Assembly: GCA_947259915.1 (NCBI GenBank)
Contig: CAMYOC010000049.1
Location: 97,539 to 161,538, forward strand
Origin: an uncultured Gammaproteobacteria bacterium
Lineage (GTDB): Bacteria; Pseudomonadota; Gammaproteobacteria; Steroidobacterales; XN24
Direction of reading: 5' to 3'
DNA length: 64,000 nt
Under the pieces are notes generated by a model. The model did not search any database. It saw only the letters and a list, made by a program, of their open reading frames with translations, and was not told the origin of the DNA. A program made the translations under genes and the position numbers. This document shows positions 47,415-57,917 of this stretch, one piece after another (position 1 is the first letter of the stretch; each line of letters starts with the position of its first letter).

Positions 47415-50170
47415 GCGGCGACAGATCGATCCGCTTTTTCCTCGACGGCGAGGAGATCGAAGCCCGCCACGGTGAGAGCATCTGGTCCGCCGCTCACCGC
47501 GCCGGCGTGGAGATCCCCCATCTGTGCCATCGTCCGGAACCCGGTTACCGGCCCGACGGCAACTGCCGCGCCTGCATGGTGGAGATCGAGGGCGAGCGCA
47601 ATCTGGCGGCAGCCTGCATCCGCCAGCCAAAGCCGGCCATGGAGGTCCGCTTTGTCAGCGAACGAGCAGCACGGGCGCGCCGCGGTGTGTTCGAGATGTT
47701 GCTGGCAGATCAGCCGCCGCGGCATGTAGCGCACGATCCGGACTCGTTGTTCTGGCGCTGGGCGGATCGGATCGGCATCCAGCAGAGCCGCTTCCAGCAG
47801 GACGATGGACCGCGGGCCGACACCAGCCACCCAGCCATGTCGGTATTTCTCGACGCCTGCATTCACTGCAACCTCTGTGTGCGCGCCTGCCGCGAGGTCC
47901 AGGTCAACGACGTCATCGGCATGGCCTACCGGGGCTCACGCAGCAGAGTCGTGTTCGACTTCGATGATCCCATGGGGCAGAGCAGCTGTGTCGCCTGCGG
48001 CGAATGCGTCCAGGCCTGCCCGACTGGCGCGCTGATGGAGACCACGCTGGCAGAAACCGGGACCGCGGCCACGATCTCGACCACGGATACGGTGTGCCCG
48101 TATTGTGGCGTCGGCTGCCAGATCCGCGTCCAGGTGGACGATGACCGGATCGTCGCGGTGGACGGCCGGGACGGTCCGGCCAATCGCAATCGGCTATGCG
48201 TCAAGGGCCGCTTCGGGCTCGACTACGTCCATCACCCGCAGCGGCTGACAACGCCGCTGATCCGCCGCGACGACGCGCCGAAGTCCGGCACCGACCAGGT
48301 AGACCCGGCCGACCCGTCGACGCATTTCCGGGAGGCGAGCTGGGAGGAAGCGCTGGATGCGGCAGCCGCGGGATTGCGTCGCATCAGGGACGCCCACGGC
48401 GGTCGCGCGCTGGCTGGCTTTGGCTCCGCCAAGTGTTCCAACGAAGAAGCTTATCTGTTCCAGAAACTGGTGCGCGCCGGCTTTGGCTCAAACAACGTCG
48501 ATCACTGTACGCGGCTCTGCCACGCTTCCTCGGTGGCCGCTCTGCTGGAAGGCATCGGCTCCGGTGCGGTGACCGCGCCGTTTACTGCCTGCGAGGATGC
48601 CGATCTGATCCTGGTCATCGGCGCCAACCCCAGCGAGAACCACCCGGTGGCGGCTACGTTCTTCAAACGGGCGGCGAAGCGCGGCACCAGGCTGATCGTG
48701 ATGGACCCACGCGGCACCGCGCTTAAACGCCATGCTTCCCACATGCTGCAATTCCGCCCCGGAACCGATGTGGCGATGCTCAATGCGCTGCTCAACGTGA
48801 TCATCGAAGAGGGTCTGTGGGACCGCGATTACGTGGCCGCGCACACCGAAGGCTTCGAAGCCCTGGCCAGGCATATCAAGGACTTTTCGCCCGAAGCGAT
48901 GGCGCCGTTGTGCGGCATCGATGCCGAGACGCTGCACACGGTGGCGCGGGAGTTCGCCTCGGCGCAGGCCGCGGTCGTCTTCTGGGGCATGGGCATCGCA
49001 CAGCACGTGCACGGCACCGATAACGCGCGCTGTCTCATCGCGCTGGCGACGATCACTGGCAATGTGGGCAGGCCCGGCGCCGGCCTGCACCCGCTGCGCG
49101 GGCAGAACAATGTACAGGGCGCGTCGGACGCCGGGCTGATCCCGATGTTTTATCCGGATTATCAGGCGGTGGATGCGGCCGAGTCGCGCAGACGCTTTGA
49201 ACAGGCCTGGAGCACCGAACTGGATCCCGAACGCGGGCTGACCGTGGTAGAGATTATCAATGCCGCCCGCGCCGGCGATATTCGCGGTATGTACATCATG
49301 GGCGAGAACCCGGCCATGTCGGATCCGGACACGCAGCATGCCCGGGAAGCGCTGGCGAACCTGGAGCATCTGGTGGTGCAGGATCTGTTCCTGACCGAAA
49401 CCGCTTTCCACGCAGATGTCGTGCTGCCCGCCTCGGCCTGGCTGGAGAAAGACGGTACGGTGACCAACACCAACCGACAGATCCAGATCGGGCGAAAGGT
49501 GCTGAACCCTCCGCGCGATGCGCGCCAGGATCTGTGGACAATCCAGCAGATCGCGCAGCGGCTGGGACTGGACTGGGACTATGCTCATCCGCGGGACGTG
49601 CACCGGGAGATGAGCGGTCTGATGGATTCGCTCGATCACATCACCTGGGAGCGGCTCGAGCGGGAGGACGCGGTGACCTACCCTTGCCCGGGCCCGGATC
49701 AGCCCGGCCAGGACATCGTCTTCGGCAGCGGTTTCCCGCGTCCGGGCGGCCGCGCCCGGCTGGTGCCGGTGGACTTCCTGCCGCCGGGCGAGAGCCCCGA
49801 TGAGGAATTCCCGCTGATCCTCACTACCGGCCGGCAGCTCGAGCACTGGCATACCGGCGCGATGACCCGCCGGGCGGCGGTGCTCGACGCGCTGGAGCCG
49901 GAGGCCGTGGCCTGTATGTCCGGGCGTGGACTCGCCGGGCTGGGCATCGTGCCCGGTGACGTGATCCGGGTCGTGACGCGTCGCGGAGCGATCGAACTCA
50001 GATCGAGGCGCGACCCGGCCGTGCCCGACGGCATGGTCTTTATACCGTTCTGTTACGCCGAAGCCGCCGCCAACGTGCTGACCAGCCCAAGACTGGACCC
50101 GTTCGGCAAGATCCCGGAGTTCAAATTCAGTGCCGCCCGCGTCGAAAAGGCCGACGCGGTTGCGCTCTGA
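47411..50170 (+). CDS. fdsA: NAD-linked formate dehydrogenase catalytic subunit (Cys type)
   Basis: The 919-residue protein begins with a NuoG-like 2Fe-2S and 4Fe-4S region (CHRPEPGYRPDGNCRAC; CIHCNLCVRAC; CVACGECVQAC), then CPYCGVGC (about 229-236) and a bis-MGD domain. The metal ligand is Cys370 in CTRLCHASSV, so no selenium is used. It has no Tat motif and is cytoplasmic. It oxidises formate to CO2 and passes electrons to FdsB for NADH. The start is GTG at 47411. An accessory fdhD (fdsC) or fdsD gene is not found beside it. Confidence 0.95.
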   Translation: MSGDRSIRFFLDGEEIEARHGESIWSAAHRAGVEIPHLCHRPEPGYRPDGNCRACMVEIEGERNLAAACIRQPKPAMEVRFVSERAARARRGVFEMLLADQPPRHVAHDPDSLFWRWADRIGIQQSRFQQDDGPRADTSHPAMSVFLDACIHCNLCVRACREVQVNDVIGMAYRGSRSRVVFDFDDPMGQSSCVACGECVQACPTGALMETTLAETGTAATISTTDTVCPYCGVGCQIRVQVDDDRIVAVDGRDGPANRNRLCVKGRFGLDYVHHPQRLTTPLIRRDDAPKSGTDQVDPADPSTHFREASWEEALDAAAAGLRRIRDAHGGRALAGFGSAKCSNEEAYLFQKLVRAGFGSNNVDHCTRLCHASSVAALLEGIGSGAVTAPFTACEDADLILVIGANPSENHPVAATFFKRAAKRGTRLIVMDPRGTALKRHASHMLQFRPGTDVAMLNALLNVIIEEGLWDRDYVAAHTEGFEALARHIKDFSPEAMAPLCGIDAETLHTVAREFASAQAAVVFWGMGIAQHVHGTDNARCLIALATITGNVGRPGAGLHPLRGQNNVQGASDAGLIPMFYPDYQAVDAAESRRRFEQAWSTELDPERGLTVVEIINAARAGDIRGMYIMGENPAMSDPDTQHAREALANLEHLVVQDLFLTETAFHADVVLPASAWLEKDGTVTNTNRQIQIGRKVLNPPRDARQDLWTIQQIAQRLGLDWDYAHPRDVHREMSGLMDSLDHITWERLEREDAVTYPCPGPDQPGQDIVFGSGFPRPGGRARLVPVDFLPPGESPDEEFPLILTTGRQLEHWHTGAMTRRAAVLDALEPEAVACMSGRGLAGLGIVPGDVIRVVTRRGAIELRSRRDPAVPDGMVFIPFCYAEAAANVLTSPRLDPFGKIPEFKFSAARVEKADAVAL

Positions 50171-50237
50171 GACGATCGCGCTCGACCCGATGTCCAGGCG
50201 GCTCGCATCGAACGCGCCTGATAACGCAGGAGTACTT

Positions 50238-51278
50238 ATGCAATCTCTCTTCCGCCTCACTGCCCACATCCTGATCCCGCTTACCGCGGTCCTCTGCAAC
50301 GCCGCGTATGGCGCCACGCTCGTCGTCGCCAATAAGGCGGAAGCCACTGCATCGCTTATCGATCTTCCGAGCGGCGAAGTCGTTGCCACCCTGCCAACGG
50401 ACGCGGGCCCCCACGAGGTCGGCATCTCCCGTGACGGGCGCTTCGCTCTCGTGACCAACTACGGCAATCGCGAAAACGTCGGCCGCACGATCACGCTGAT
50501 CGACATCCCCGCCGCCGAGGTAGTAAAGACGATCGAGCTGGGCGAACACACGAAACCCCACGGCGTCGAATGGCTTGACCAGGAGCGCGCTGTCGTCACC
50601 GCCGAGGACAGCAAGGCCCTCCTGGTGGTGAACGTCACTAGCGGCGAGATTGTCAGCACGATCGACACGGATCAGGAGATCACTCACATGGTCGCCGTCG
50701 ATGCCCGCAGACAGCGTGCCTACACGGCCAACATCGGCTCGGGCTCGATCACCGTGCTCGATCTGGAACAAGGCGCGCGTGAGCGCAACGTCATGACCGG
50801 CGACGGCGCGGAAGGCGTCGCGGTGACGGCCTCGGGTAAGCACATCTGGGTGACCAACCGGGCCGCCGACACGGTGACCGTTCTGGACGCCGGCACCTTC
50901 GAGAAACTCATGGAGATGCCATCGAGAGGTTTCCCGATCCGCGCCACGGCCACGCCGAAGGACCAGGTGCTCGTGACCCGTGCGAGCGCAGGGGACCTCG
51001 TGATCTACGACGCCGAGACCTTCGCAGAGATCCGGACCGTGAGCTTTGATCTTGAAGCCATGGACGTCGAGGAGCGGCTTTTCGGTGACCGCTTCGGCGA
51101 CAGCTCGGTCCCGATCGGCGTGATCGTGGACAGCGCGGGCGAACGTGCCTTCGTCGCCCATGCCAACGCTGACGTCATCACCGAAGTCGATCTCGCGACG
51201 GGCGAGATCGTACGCTCACTTCGTGCTGGCAGGGAGCCCGATGGCATGGGCTACTCCGAACAGACAGTCGAACACTGA
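50238..51278 (+). CDS. Secreted YncE-like beta-propeller protein
   Basis: The 346-residue protein has a signal peptide (about 1-25, ending AAYG) and a seven-bladed YVTN-type propeller. Repeats include VVATLPTDAGPHEVGISRDG, VVKTIELGEHTKPHGVEW and similar blocks with the pattern G-x-x-P-H-x-V. The ATG at 50238 follows AGGAG. Homologues near metal or dehydrogenase genes are known, but the ligand is unclear. It is the last gene of the + strand formate locus. Confidence 0.82.
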   Translation: MQSLFRLTAHILIPLTAVLCNAAYGATLVVANKAEATASLIDLPSGEVVATLPTDAGPHEVGISRDGRFALVTNYGNRENVGRTITLIDIPAAEVVKTIELGEHTKPHGVEWLDQERAVVTAEDSKALLVVNVTSGEIVSTIDTDQEITHMVAVDARRQRAYTANIGSGSITVLDLEQGARERNVMTGDGAEGVAVTASGKHIWVTNRAADTVTVLDAGTFEKLMEMPSRGFPIRATATPKDQVLVTRASAGDLVIYDAETFAEIRTVSFDLEAMDVEERLFGDRFGDSSVPIGVIVDSAGERAFVAHANADVITEVDLATGEIVRSLRAGREPDGMGYSEQTVEH

Positions 51279-51685
51279 CCGGGTCTGGCGCCACGCTGCT
51301 ATCAGCGCGGGCAGGATGAGGCCGGGAACCGGGCAAGCTGCCGGCGGCATCAGCAGCGGCATCACCCTAACCACCAAGCGGATCTGCGCCGCGCTAACGG
51401 TCTGCTGCCCGCCTGCTCGGTGCAGCCACGTACATCCGGGCTGCCCGGGTGGTTGTTTGCTGCAGATGCCGCAATTCTGATTTCAGCGGCTCGTTCGCGG
51501 CGGGTCCCGGATTGCGCGGGATAAGGCCGGCTGCGGACATATGCTGCACCTCCGTGCTCCTGACATGACAGCGTTGTCATTTTGCTGTATTTTTGCCTGA
51601 CGGTCAGAGCTGTCAGCCAGATTAACCGGTGGCTATCGGCCCTATTCCCAGGCACATCCAACAACGCGGGAGACCAGCTGTCGCC
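51279..51685. other. 407-bp intergenic region before the GH3 gene
   Basis: No gene is supported. The left part is GC-rich and featureless. The right part holds an operator-like dyad at 51565-51580 and an AT-rich promoter-like stretch (51575-51600). No transporter or regulator gene is encoded. Confidence 0.7.
51565..51580. promoter_or_regulatory. LacI-type operator-like dyad before the glycan operon
   Basis: ATGACAGCGTTGTCAT has perfect 6-bp arms around GCGT, with the central CG usual for LacI-family sites. It is about 121 bp before the GH3 ATG, so it could repress the GH3-MFS-GH operon. No LacI-family gene is in the window, so the regulator would lie elsewhere. Confidence 0.6.
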
Positions 51686-53908
51686 ATGGCCATCGCAACA
51701 ATCAACAAACAGGCCGAGCAACCCGATATCGAACAGCGCATCGAGGACTTGCTGGGCCAGATGACGCTGGCAGAGAAGATCGGCCAGATGAACCAGGTCG
51801 AGTCGGGCGGCGAGCACGCCATCGATCATCTCCGGCATTCGATCCAGGCGGGACACGTCGGTTCGGTGCTCAACCAGGCCGATGTCGACATCGTCAACGA
51901 GCTGCAGCGTATCGCCGTACACGAGAGCCGCCTGGGGATCCCGCTGCTGGTCGGTCGCGATGTCATTCATGGCTTCAAGACGGTGATGCCTATCCCGCTG
52001 GGGCAAGCCGCGAGCTGGAATCCGGACCTGGTGCGCGAATGCGCAAGCGTCGCCGCGCGCGAAGCGGCGAAATCCGGTGTCAACTGGACCTTCGCCCCGA
52101 TGATCGACATCACCCGCGATCCACGATGGGGCCGTATCGCCGAAAGCCTCGGTGAGGATGCGTATCTGGCCAGCGAGCTGGGCGTTGCGATGGTCCGGGG
52201 CTTTCAGGGCGACGACCTGGGATGCGCCGGCTCGATCGTCGCCTGCGCCAAGCACTTTGCCGGTTACGGCGCGGCCGAGAGTGGCCGCGATTATGCGACC
52301 ACCAACATCCCGGAGAACGAACTGCGCAATGTCCATCTGCGGCCGTTCGAGGCTGCCGTCGACGCTGGCGCGAATACGCTGATGACCTCGTTCAGCGATC
52401 TGGACGGCGTGCCGGCGACCGCCAACGATTTCCTGTTGCGCCAGGTGCTGCGTGAGGAATGGGGCTTCGACGGTTTCGTGGTCAGCGACTGGGACTCCGT
52501 GCGGCAACTGGCGATCCATGGCCTGACAGAAGACGATGCAGCCTCGGCTCTGGCCGCGGCGAGCGCCGGTTGCGACATGGAGATGGCCGGCGGAGCGTAT
52601 CTCCATCACCTGCCGCGGCTGGTCGAGGAAGGCCATATCGACGAGGCGTTGATCGACAAGAGTGTCGCCAATATTCTCCGCGTAAAGTTCCGGCTCGGCT
52701 CGTTCGAGCATCCCTACACCGATCCGTCGCATCTGCCCGGATTCGGCGATGAGCAGGCGCTCGGTATGGCCAGGCAGGCCGCGCTGCAAAGCGTAGTCCT
52801 GCTCAAGAATGATCACGCCGCGCTGCCCTTGTCTGCAGAGCGCCTGACATCGATAGCGGTGATCGGCCCGATGGCAGACGCGCCCTATGAGCAATTGGGG
52901 ACCTGGATCTTTGACGGTGACATGCAGCTCAGCGTGACGCCGCTGCAGGCGCTTCAGGACATGCTCGGCGGCAAGGTCGATGTCCGCTACGTTCCGGCCA
53001 TGGATACGACCCGCAGCCGGCAATCTGACGCCTTCGACGAAGCCGCGGCGATCGCTGGCGATTCGGATGTAGCGGTGATGTTCCTCGGCGAAGAATCGAT
53101 CCTTTCGGGTGAGGCGCATTCGCGTGCCGACATCAATCTGCCTGGCGACCAGGCGGAACTCGTGCGGCGCGTCCGCGCGGCCGGCAAACCGGTCATCGCG
53201 GTCATTATGGCGGGCCGGCCGCTGACCCTGAGCAACATCGTCGATCAGGTGGACGCGATCCTGTTCGCCTGGCATCCGGGATCGATGGGCGGACCGGCGA
53301 TCGCGGACCTGTTGTTCGGCATCGAGTCGCCGTCGGGCAAGCTGCCCGTGACCTTCCCGCGCATGGTCGGCCAGATACCGATCTATTACAACCAGAAGAA
53401 CACCGGCAAGCCGCCGTCGCCGGAGACCATCATCCATATCGATGACATCGACCCTAAGGCGTCGCAGACGTCCCACGGCCTGACCGCGTTTCATCTCGAT
53501 GCTGGCTACACGCCGCTGTTTGCCTTTGGTCACGGCCTGTCTTATGCGCGGTTCGAATATCAGAACCTGAGAACCAACGCCTCCGAGATCCGGCCTGGAG
53601 ACACGCTGCAGGTCAGCGCCGAGCTGACGAACACCGGCGAGGTCCCGGCTGAAGAGGTGGCGCAGCTCTACGTGCGCGATCTGGTCGGGAACGTGACGCG
53701 ACCGGTAAAGGAACTCAAGGGCTTCAAGCGGCTGCGTCTCGATCCGGGTCAGACGATTGTGGTCGAGTTCAGCTTACACACCGACGAGCTGGCTTTTTAT
53801 GACCGCAACATGCAGCTGGTGACCGAACCCGGCGAGTTCCATGCGTGGATAGGCGGGAGCTCGGAGACCGGGTTGCGGACCGAATTCCGCATCGTCGATA
53901 GCGACTGA
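51686..53908 (+). CDS. GH3 beta-glucosidase (BglX-like)
   Basis: The 740-residue protein has the three-domain GH3 layout: TIM barrel (about 1-340) with the nucleophile Asp268 in VVSDWDS, an (alpha/beta)6 sandwich (about 370-600) and a C-terminal FnIII domain (about 640-735). The KHFAGYG motif (about 189-195) is typical. No signal peptide is visible, so it is probably cytoplasmic and splits imported oligosaccharides. The start at 51686 follows GGGAGA with a wide spacing. An upstream GTG at 51629 is an alternative. It is 15 bp before the MFS gene. Confidence 0.93.
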   Translation: MAIATINKQAEQPDIEQRIEDLLGQMTLAEKIGQMNQVESGGEHAIDHLRHSIQAGHVGSVLNQADVDIVNELQRIAVHESRLGIPLLVGRDVIHGFKTVMPIPLGQAASWNPDLVRECASVAAREAAKSGVNWTFAPMIDITRDPRWGRIAESLGEDAYLASELGVAMVRGFQGDDLGCAGSIVACAKHFAGYGAAESGRDYATTNIPENELRNVHLRPFEAAVDAGANTLMTSFSDLDGVPATANDFLLRQVLREEWGFDGFVVSDWDSVRQLAIHGLTEDDAASALAAASAGCDMEMAGGAYLHHLPRLVEEGHIDEALIDKSVANILRVKFRLGSFEHPYTDPSHLPGFGDEQALGMARQAALQSVVLLKNDHAALPLSAERLTSIAVIGPMADAPYEQLGTWIFDGDMQLSVTPLQALQDMLGGKVDVRYVPAMDTTRSRQSDAFDEAAAIAGDSDVAVMFLGEESILSGEAHSRADINLPGDQAELVRRVRAAGKPVIAVIMAGRPLTLSNIVDQVDAILFAWHPGSMGGPAIADLLFGIESPSGKLPVTFPRMVGQIPIYYNQKNTGKPPSPETIIHIDDIDPKASQTSHGLTAFHLDAGYTPLFAFGHGLSYARFEYQNLRTNASEIRPGDTLQVSAELTNTGEVPAEEVAQLYVRDLVGNVTRPVKELKGFKRLRLDPGQTIVVEFSLHTDELAFYDRNMQLVTEPGEFHAWIGGSSETGLRTEFRIVDSD

Positions 53909-53923
53909 GCCTGACGCAAGGAC

Positions 53924-55486
53924 ATGACCAGCAGCACACGATTCACGGTAACGGTAGCCATGATCGTGGCGCTTGGCGGTTTCCTGATGGGGTTCGACGC
54001 ATCAGTGATCTCTGGTGTGGTCGGCTTTATCGAGATCGAATTCGAGCTGAGCAAAATCCAGCTGGGATGGTCGGTTGCCTCTCTGACTCTGACCGCCACG
54101 CTCGCGATGATGGTGGCGGGCCCGGTGAGCGACCGCATTGGCCGTCGACCCGTGCTAAAGATCGCGGCGGCTCTGTTTGCCGTGTCGGCCATCGCGTCGG
54201 CCCTTGCGCCAAATTTCGTCACCCTGGTAATCGCGCGCATGGTCGGTGGCCTCGGCGTCGGCGCAGCGCTCATTATCGCGCCGATGTACATCGCGGAGAT
54301 CGCGCCGGCAGAGATCCGCGGCCGCATGGTCTCATTCAACCAGCTCAATATCGTCATCGGCATCTCGGTCGCCTTCTTCAGCAACTATCTGATACTGACA
54401 CTCGGACAATCGGACTCGGCCTGGGCGCAATCGCTGCATTTCGGCGAATGGAGCTGGCGCTGGATGCTCGGGATCGAGACGCTTCCGGCCATCCTGTATT
54501 TCCTGGCCTTGATGATCGTGCCCGAAAGCCCGCGCTGGCTGGCGATGCGGGGCCGCGAGGACGAGGCGCTACAGATACTTGAGAAGGTCAGCGGGCCCGA
54601 GCAGGCGCGAGCGAATATACGCGAGGTGCACGATAGCCTCACCGCCAGGCAGGATGGCCAGCCGGGTTCGCTAAGCCAGCTGTTCCGGCCGGCGATGAGG
54701 CTGGTCCTGACAATCGGCGTTGCGGTGGCGATCCTGCAGCAGATCACCGGCATCAACTCGGTGTTTTTCTATGCACCCATGATCTTTGAGCAATCGGGTA
54801 TCGGCACCGACGCATCGTTCATGCAGGCCATCCTCGTCGGGATCACCAACCTGGTGTTTACGATCGCCGCCATGGCACTGATCGACAGACTCGGCCGCCG
54901 ACCGCTGCTGGTCTTCGGGTTGACGGGCATCGCCGTATGCATGCTGACCTTATCGTATGGCTTTGCTTCCGCGACATATACCCTGAGTCAGAAGTCGATC
55001 GACGCGCTCCCCGCGGCAATCGACCGGCAGCTCATCGAGCCGATGGCTGACACAAGCTTTGACAGCGACGTCGCGTTTCGCAATGCGGTGTCGGATGCGG
55101 TTGGCAAGGACATCTTCAAACAGCACGAATCCGAGTTGGTCAGCGCGGCGATCAGCATGAATCCGACCTTGATCCTGATCGGCATTCTCGGTTTTGTCGC
55201 CAGCTTCGCGGTGTCACTGGGCCCGGTGATGTGGGTACTCTTCTCCGAACTGTTCCCGAACGCGCTGCGCGGTATCGCGATATCGTTTGTCGGCCTGATC
55301 AACTCCGCCGTCAGCTTCGGGGTGCAGCTAGTCTTTCCCTGGGAGCTCGAAAACCTGGGTAATGCCGGCACCTTTCTGATTTACGGCATCTTCGCTCTGA
55401 TTGGTCTCGTCGTCGTCATGCGTCTGTTGCCCGAGACCAAGGGCCGGACGCTCGAAGAGCTCGAAACACTGCTTGTAAGGAATTGA
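53924..55486 (+). CDS. Sugar porter (SP family) MFS transporter
   Basis: The 520-residue protein has 12 predicted helices and SP-family motifs: GRRPVLK after helix 2, PESPRWL (about 203-209), a QQITGINSVFFYAP motif and PETKGRTLEEL near the end. An extended loop of about 75 residues sits before helix 10. It likely imports a glucose-type mono- or disaccharide by proton symport. The ATG at 53924 follows AAGGAC. It is in the GH3 operon, with the hydrolase gene immediately after. Confidence 0.92.
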   Translation: MTSSTRFTVTVAMIVALGGFLMGFDASVISGVVGFIEIEFELSKIQLGWSVASLTLTATLAMMVAGPVSDRIGRRPVLKIAAALFAVSAIASALAPNFVTLVIARMVGGLGVGAALIIAPMYIAEIAPAEIRGRMVSFNQLNIVIGISVAFFSNYLILTLGQSDSAWAQSLHFGEWSWRWMLGIETLPAILYFLALMIVPESPRWLAMRGREDEALQILEKVSGPEQARANIREVHDSLTARQDGQPGSLSQLFRPAMRLVLTIGVAVAILQQITGINSVFFYAPMIFEQSGIGTDASFMQAILVGITNLVFTIAAMALIDRLGRRPLLVFGLTGIAVCMLTLSYGFASATYTLSQKSIDALPAAIDRQLIEPMADTSFDSDVAFRNAVSDAVGKDIFKQHESELVSAAISMNPTLILIGILGFVASFAVSLGPVMWVLFSELFPNALRGIAISFVGLINSAVSFGVQLVFPWELENLGNAGTFLIYGIFALIGLVVVMRLLPETKGRTLEELETLLVRN

Positions 55487-55487
55487 C

Positions 55488-56822
55488 ATGGATCTGCCTG
55501 CACATCACATCCTGGCCCTCAGACGCGCCACAAAGGCATTCGTGGCGGCACTTTGTATCTGCACCATGGCGGCGTGTTCGAGCGAAGTCGAACAGAGCGC
55601 AACAGCCATCAAGGTCGAGATCGTAGAGACCACGGACGGTTATCAGCTGATGCGCGGCGGCGAGCCCTACCAGATAAAGGGTGCCGGACTGGAATTCGGC
55701 GATATCCAGTCTTTCGCGGCACATGGCGGCAACTCCATCCGTACGTGGACTACCGCAAACGAGGTGGAGACGGCGCAGGAAGTGCTCGACAAGGCACACG
55801 CGCATGGCGTGACGGTAGCACTCTGTCTGCCGATGGGCTCAGAGCACTGGGGCTTCGACTATGACGATCCCGAGGCGGTGGCGGCACAGCTCGAGGGCTT
55901 CCGCGACGAGATCCTCAAATACCGCGACCACCCTGCTCTGCTCGCGTGGATCATCGGCAATGAACTGAACTACGATTATACCAATCCGAAGGTCTACGAT
56001 GCGGTCAACGAAGTATCGCGGATGATCCATGAACTGGACCCGAACCATCCTACAACCACGACGGTAGCCGGGCTCGGAGCCGATGTCCTCAACGACATTG
56101 TCGAGCGGGCCCCGGACCTCGATTTCGTCAGTTTCCAGGTTTACGGTCAGCTCTTCATATTGCCCGAATTTTTAGAAGAGACCGGGTACGAAGGGCCGTT
56201 CTTTGTCACCGAATGGGGCGCGATCGGCTGGTGGGAAGTGGCGAAAACCGCATGGGGTGCGCCGATCGAGGCGACCAGCACCGAGAAAGCCAATACCTAT
56301 CTGAAGGGATACCGCGAGCAGCTCGAACCGCTGGAGGGCCAGCTCATCGGCTCTTATGTTTTTCTATGGGGGCAGAAGCAGGAGCGCACACCGACCTGGT
56401 TCGGCCTGTTTACCGAAGCAGGCGAAAAGACGGAAGCGGTCGACGTGATGCACTACATCTGGAACGGAGCGTGGCCGGACAATCGTTCCCCCCAGGTCCA
56501 ATCGATGATGCTGGATGGCAAGCGCGCCACCGATAACGTAACGCTGACCACCGGTCAGACCTATGCTGCCGTGGTCGCTGTGATCGATCACGAGAACGAC
56601 GAATTAGCCTACCGGTGGGAGCTAAAGCCGGAGAGCGACGCGACCCAGGTCGGGGGCGCATTCGAAGAATCGATTACGAACCTGGCCGGCCTGGTGGAGG
56701 CTTCGGCCGGGACGGCGCAAATCACCGCGCCCCTACCGGGCGAGTATCGCCTGTTGGTCTATGCCTATGACGATCACGGCCACGCCGCGCATGCGAACAT
56801 CCCGTTCCTGGTCGTCCCCTGA
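55488..56822 (+). CDS. Clan GH-A glycoside hydrolase lipoprotein
   Basis: The 444-residue protein has a lipobox MAAC (Cys30) and a TIM-barrel domain. Glu159 in IIGNELNYDY is the probable acid/base and Glu242 in VTEWGAIGWW the probable nucleophile. A C-terminal Ig-like domain (about 340-444) follows. I can place it only in the GH2/GH72-like part of clan GH-A, so specificity is unknown. A beta-glucan is plausible from the GH3 and transporter. It starts 1 bp after the MFS stop. Its domain resembles the hydrolase part of the 59182-62325 protein. Confidence 0.82.
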   Translation: MDLPAHHILALRRATKAFVAALCICTMAACSSEVEQSATAIKVEIVETTDGYQLMRGGEPYQIKGAGLEFGDIQSFAAHGGNSIRTWTTANEVETAQEVLDKAHAHGVTVALCLPMGSEHWGFDYDDPEAVAAQLEGFRDEILKYRDHPALLAWIIGNELNYDYTNPKVYDAVNEVSRMIHELDPNHPTTTTVAGLGADVLNDIVERAPDLDFVSFQVYGQLFILPEFLEETGYEGPFFVTEWGAIGWWEVAKTAWGAPIEATSTEKANTYLKGYREQLEPLEGQLIGSYVFLWGQKQERTPTWFGLFTEAGEKTEAVDVMHYIWNGAWPDNRSPQVQSMMLDGKRATDNVTLTTGQTYAAVVAVIDHENDELAYRWELKPESDATQVGGAFEESITNLAGLVEASAGTAQITAPLPGEYRLLVYAYDDHGHAAHANIPFLVVP

Positions 56823-56960
56823 GGCGTGGCGTACGCGGCCCCCGGGCAGGTCCAAAAAGGGACCGCTCAGCTGGCGGCGGGCCGCGCCAAATACATCACT
56901 CCTCGCGATCGGATCGGCTCGCGTAGTCTTGAGCGTGCGTAAGGTTTTCGGTAGCGAATA

Positions 56961-57668
56961 ATGGACTACGCAGAAATTCGACGATTGTCGTTGCAGGGCT
57001 TCCTGGCCTTTCTGGGTTTGACGGCGCTGATCGCGATCGTGTCGGTGCTTTCTGGCGAGTTCGGTGAGATTCAGGGCAAGATCCTGGTGACCACGATTAC
57101 CATTTCCGTGGCCAGTATCTTCTCGATGTCGTGTGCCGCCTTTATCGAGAACAAGGAGCTGCCGCGAGTCGGCCTGACCGGGATCAGCCTGTCGGTGTGT
57201 GCCGCCGCCCTTGTCATCGCCGGTGTCTGGTCCGATATCGAGAATGATGTCTATTGGAAAACGGCGATTAGCATCGGCATTTTGGCATTCTCCTTCGCTC
57301 ACGCCCTCCTGCTGTTGCTACGCGATCTCGATGAAGGACAGAAGTGGATCCAGACGGTGTCGTGGCTCAGCATTGCGCTGCTTGCGGTTCTGATCGTGAT
57401 CGCAGTTTGTGCTCAGATCGAACGTGCGGAGTACTACAGGATCCTCGGGGTCGTGGCCATCGTTGTCGGACTCGAAACGCTCGCAATCCCGCTGCTGTTT
57501 GCTATGGCTCGGGCCCGACGGGTAAGCAAAGACAAGCTCATCCTGGATAAGCTGCGGGAAGGCGTATACAGGAGTGCTGACGGCAGGATCTATCAGGTGA
57601 AAGAACTCGACAACGATCCTGACGCTGAAGCGGAAGAGAGTCGCCTGCCGTCCGAATCCGGGCGATGA
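56961..57668 (+). CDS. Unknown membrane protein with six predicted helices
   Basis: The 235-residue protein has hydrophobic helices at about 12-30, 42-60, 73-92, 105-122, 133-152 and 160-180, then a 50-residue cytoplasmic, charged C-terminus. I recognise no family. It is 138 bp after the hydrolase gene and may or may not belong to the glycan locus. A stretch TTGAGC...TAGCGA just upstream is a weak promoter candidate. Confidence 0.68.
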   Translation: MDYAEIRRLSLQGFLAFLGLTALIAIVSVLSGEFGEIQGKILVTTITISVASIFSMSCAAFIENKELPRVGLTGISLSVCAAALVIAGVWSDIENDVYWKTAISIGILAFSFAHALLLLLRDLDEGQKWIQTVSWLSIALLAVLIVIAVCAQIERAEYYRILGVVAIVVGLETLAIPLLFAMARARRVSKDKLILDKLREGVYRSADGRIYQVKELDNDPDAEAEESRLPSESGR

Positions 57669-57917
57669 CGCTAGCGTTAAGCGCCGTGTCAGCCAGCACC
57701 TGCCGCCCAGCACCCGTAGCTCCTATATCGTTAGCGATTGCGCACTCTACTGATGTATTATCTGGGGCGAAAAGACGGGCCAGGCGCTCTCTTAACTGGT
57801 GCTTCAGTTCGTCTGCTGGCCCGGCCGCAGCTCGATAACAATGCGCAGTCTCCGGAAGCGACCGGCAAAACGATTCGGCTACCCGATCAAACAACGTATG
57901 CGGAGTATCTCGAGCAG

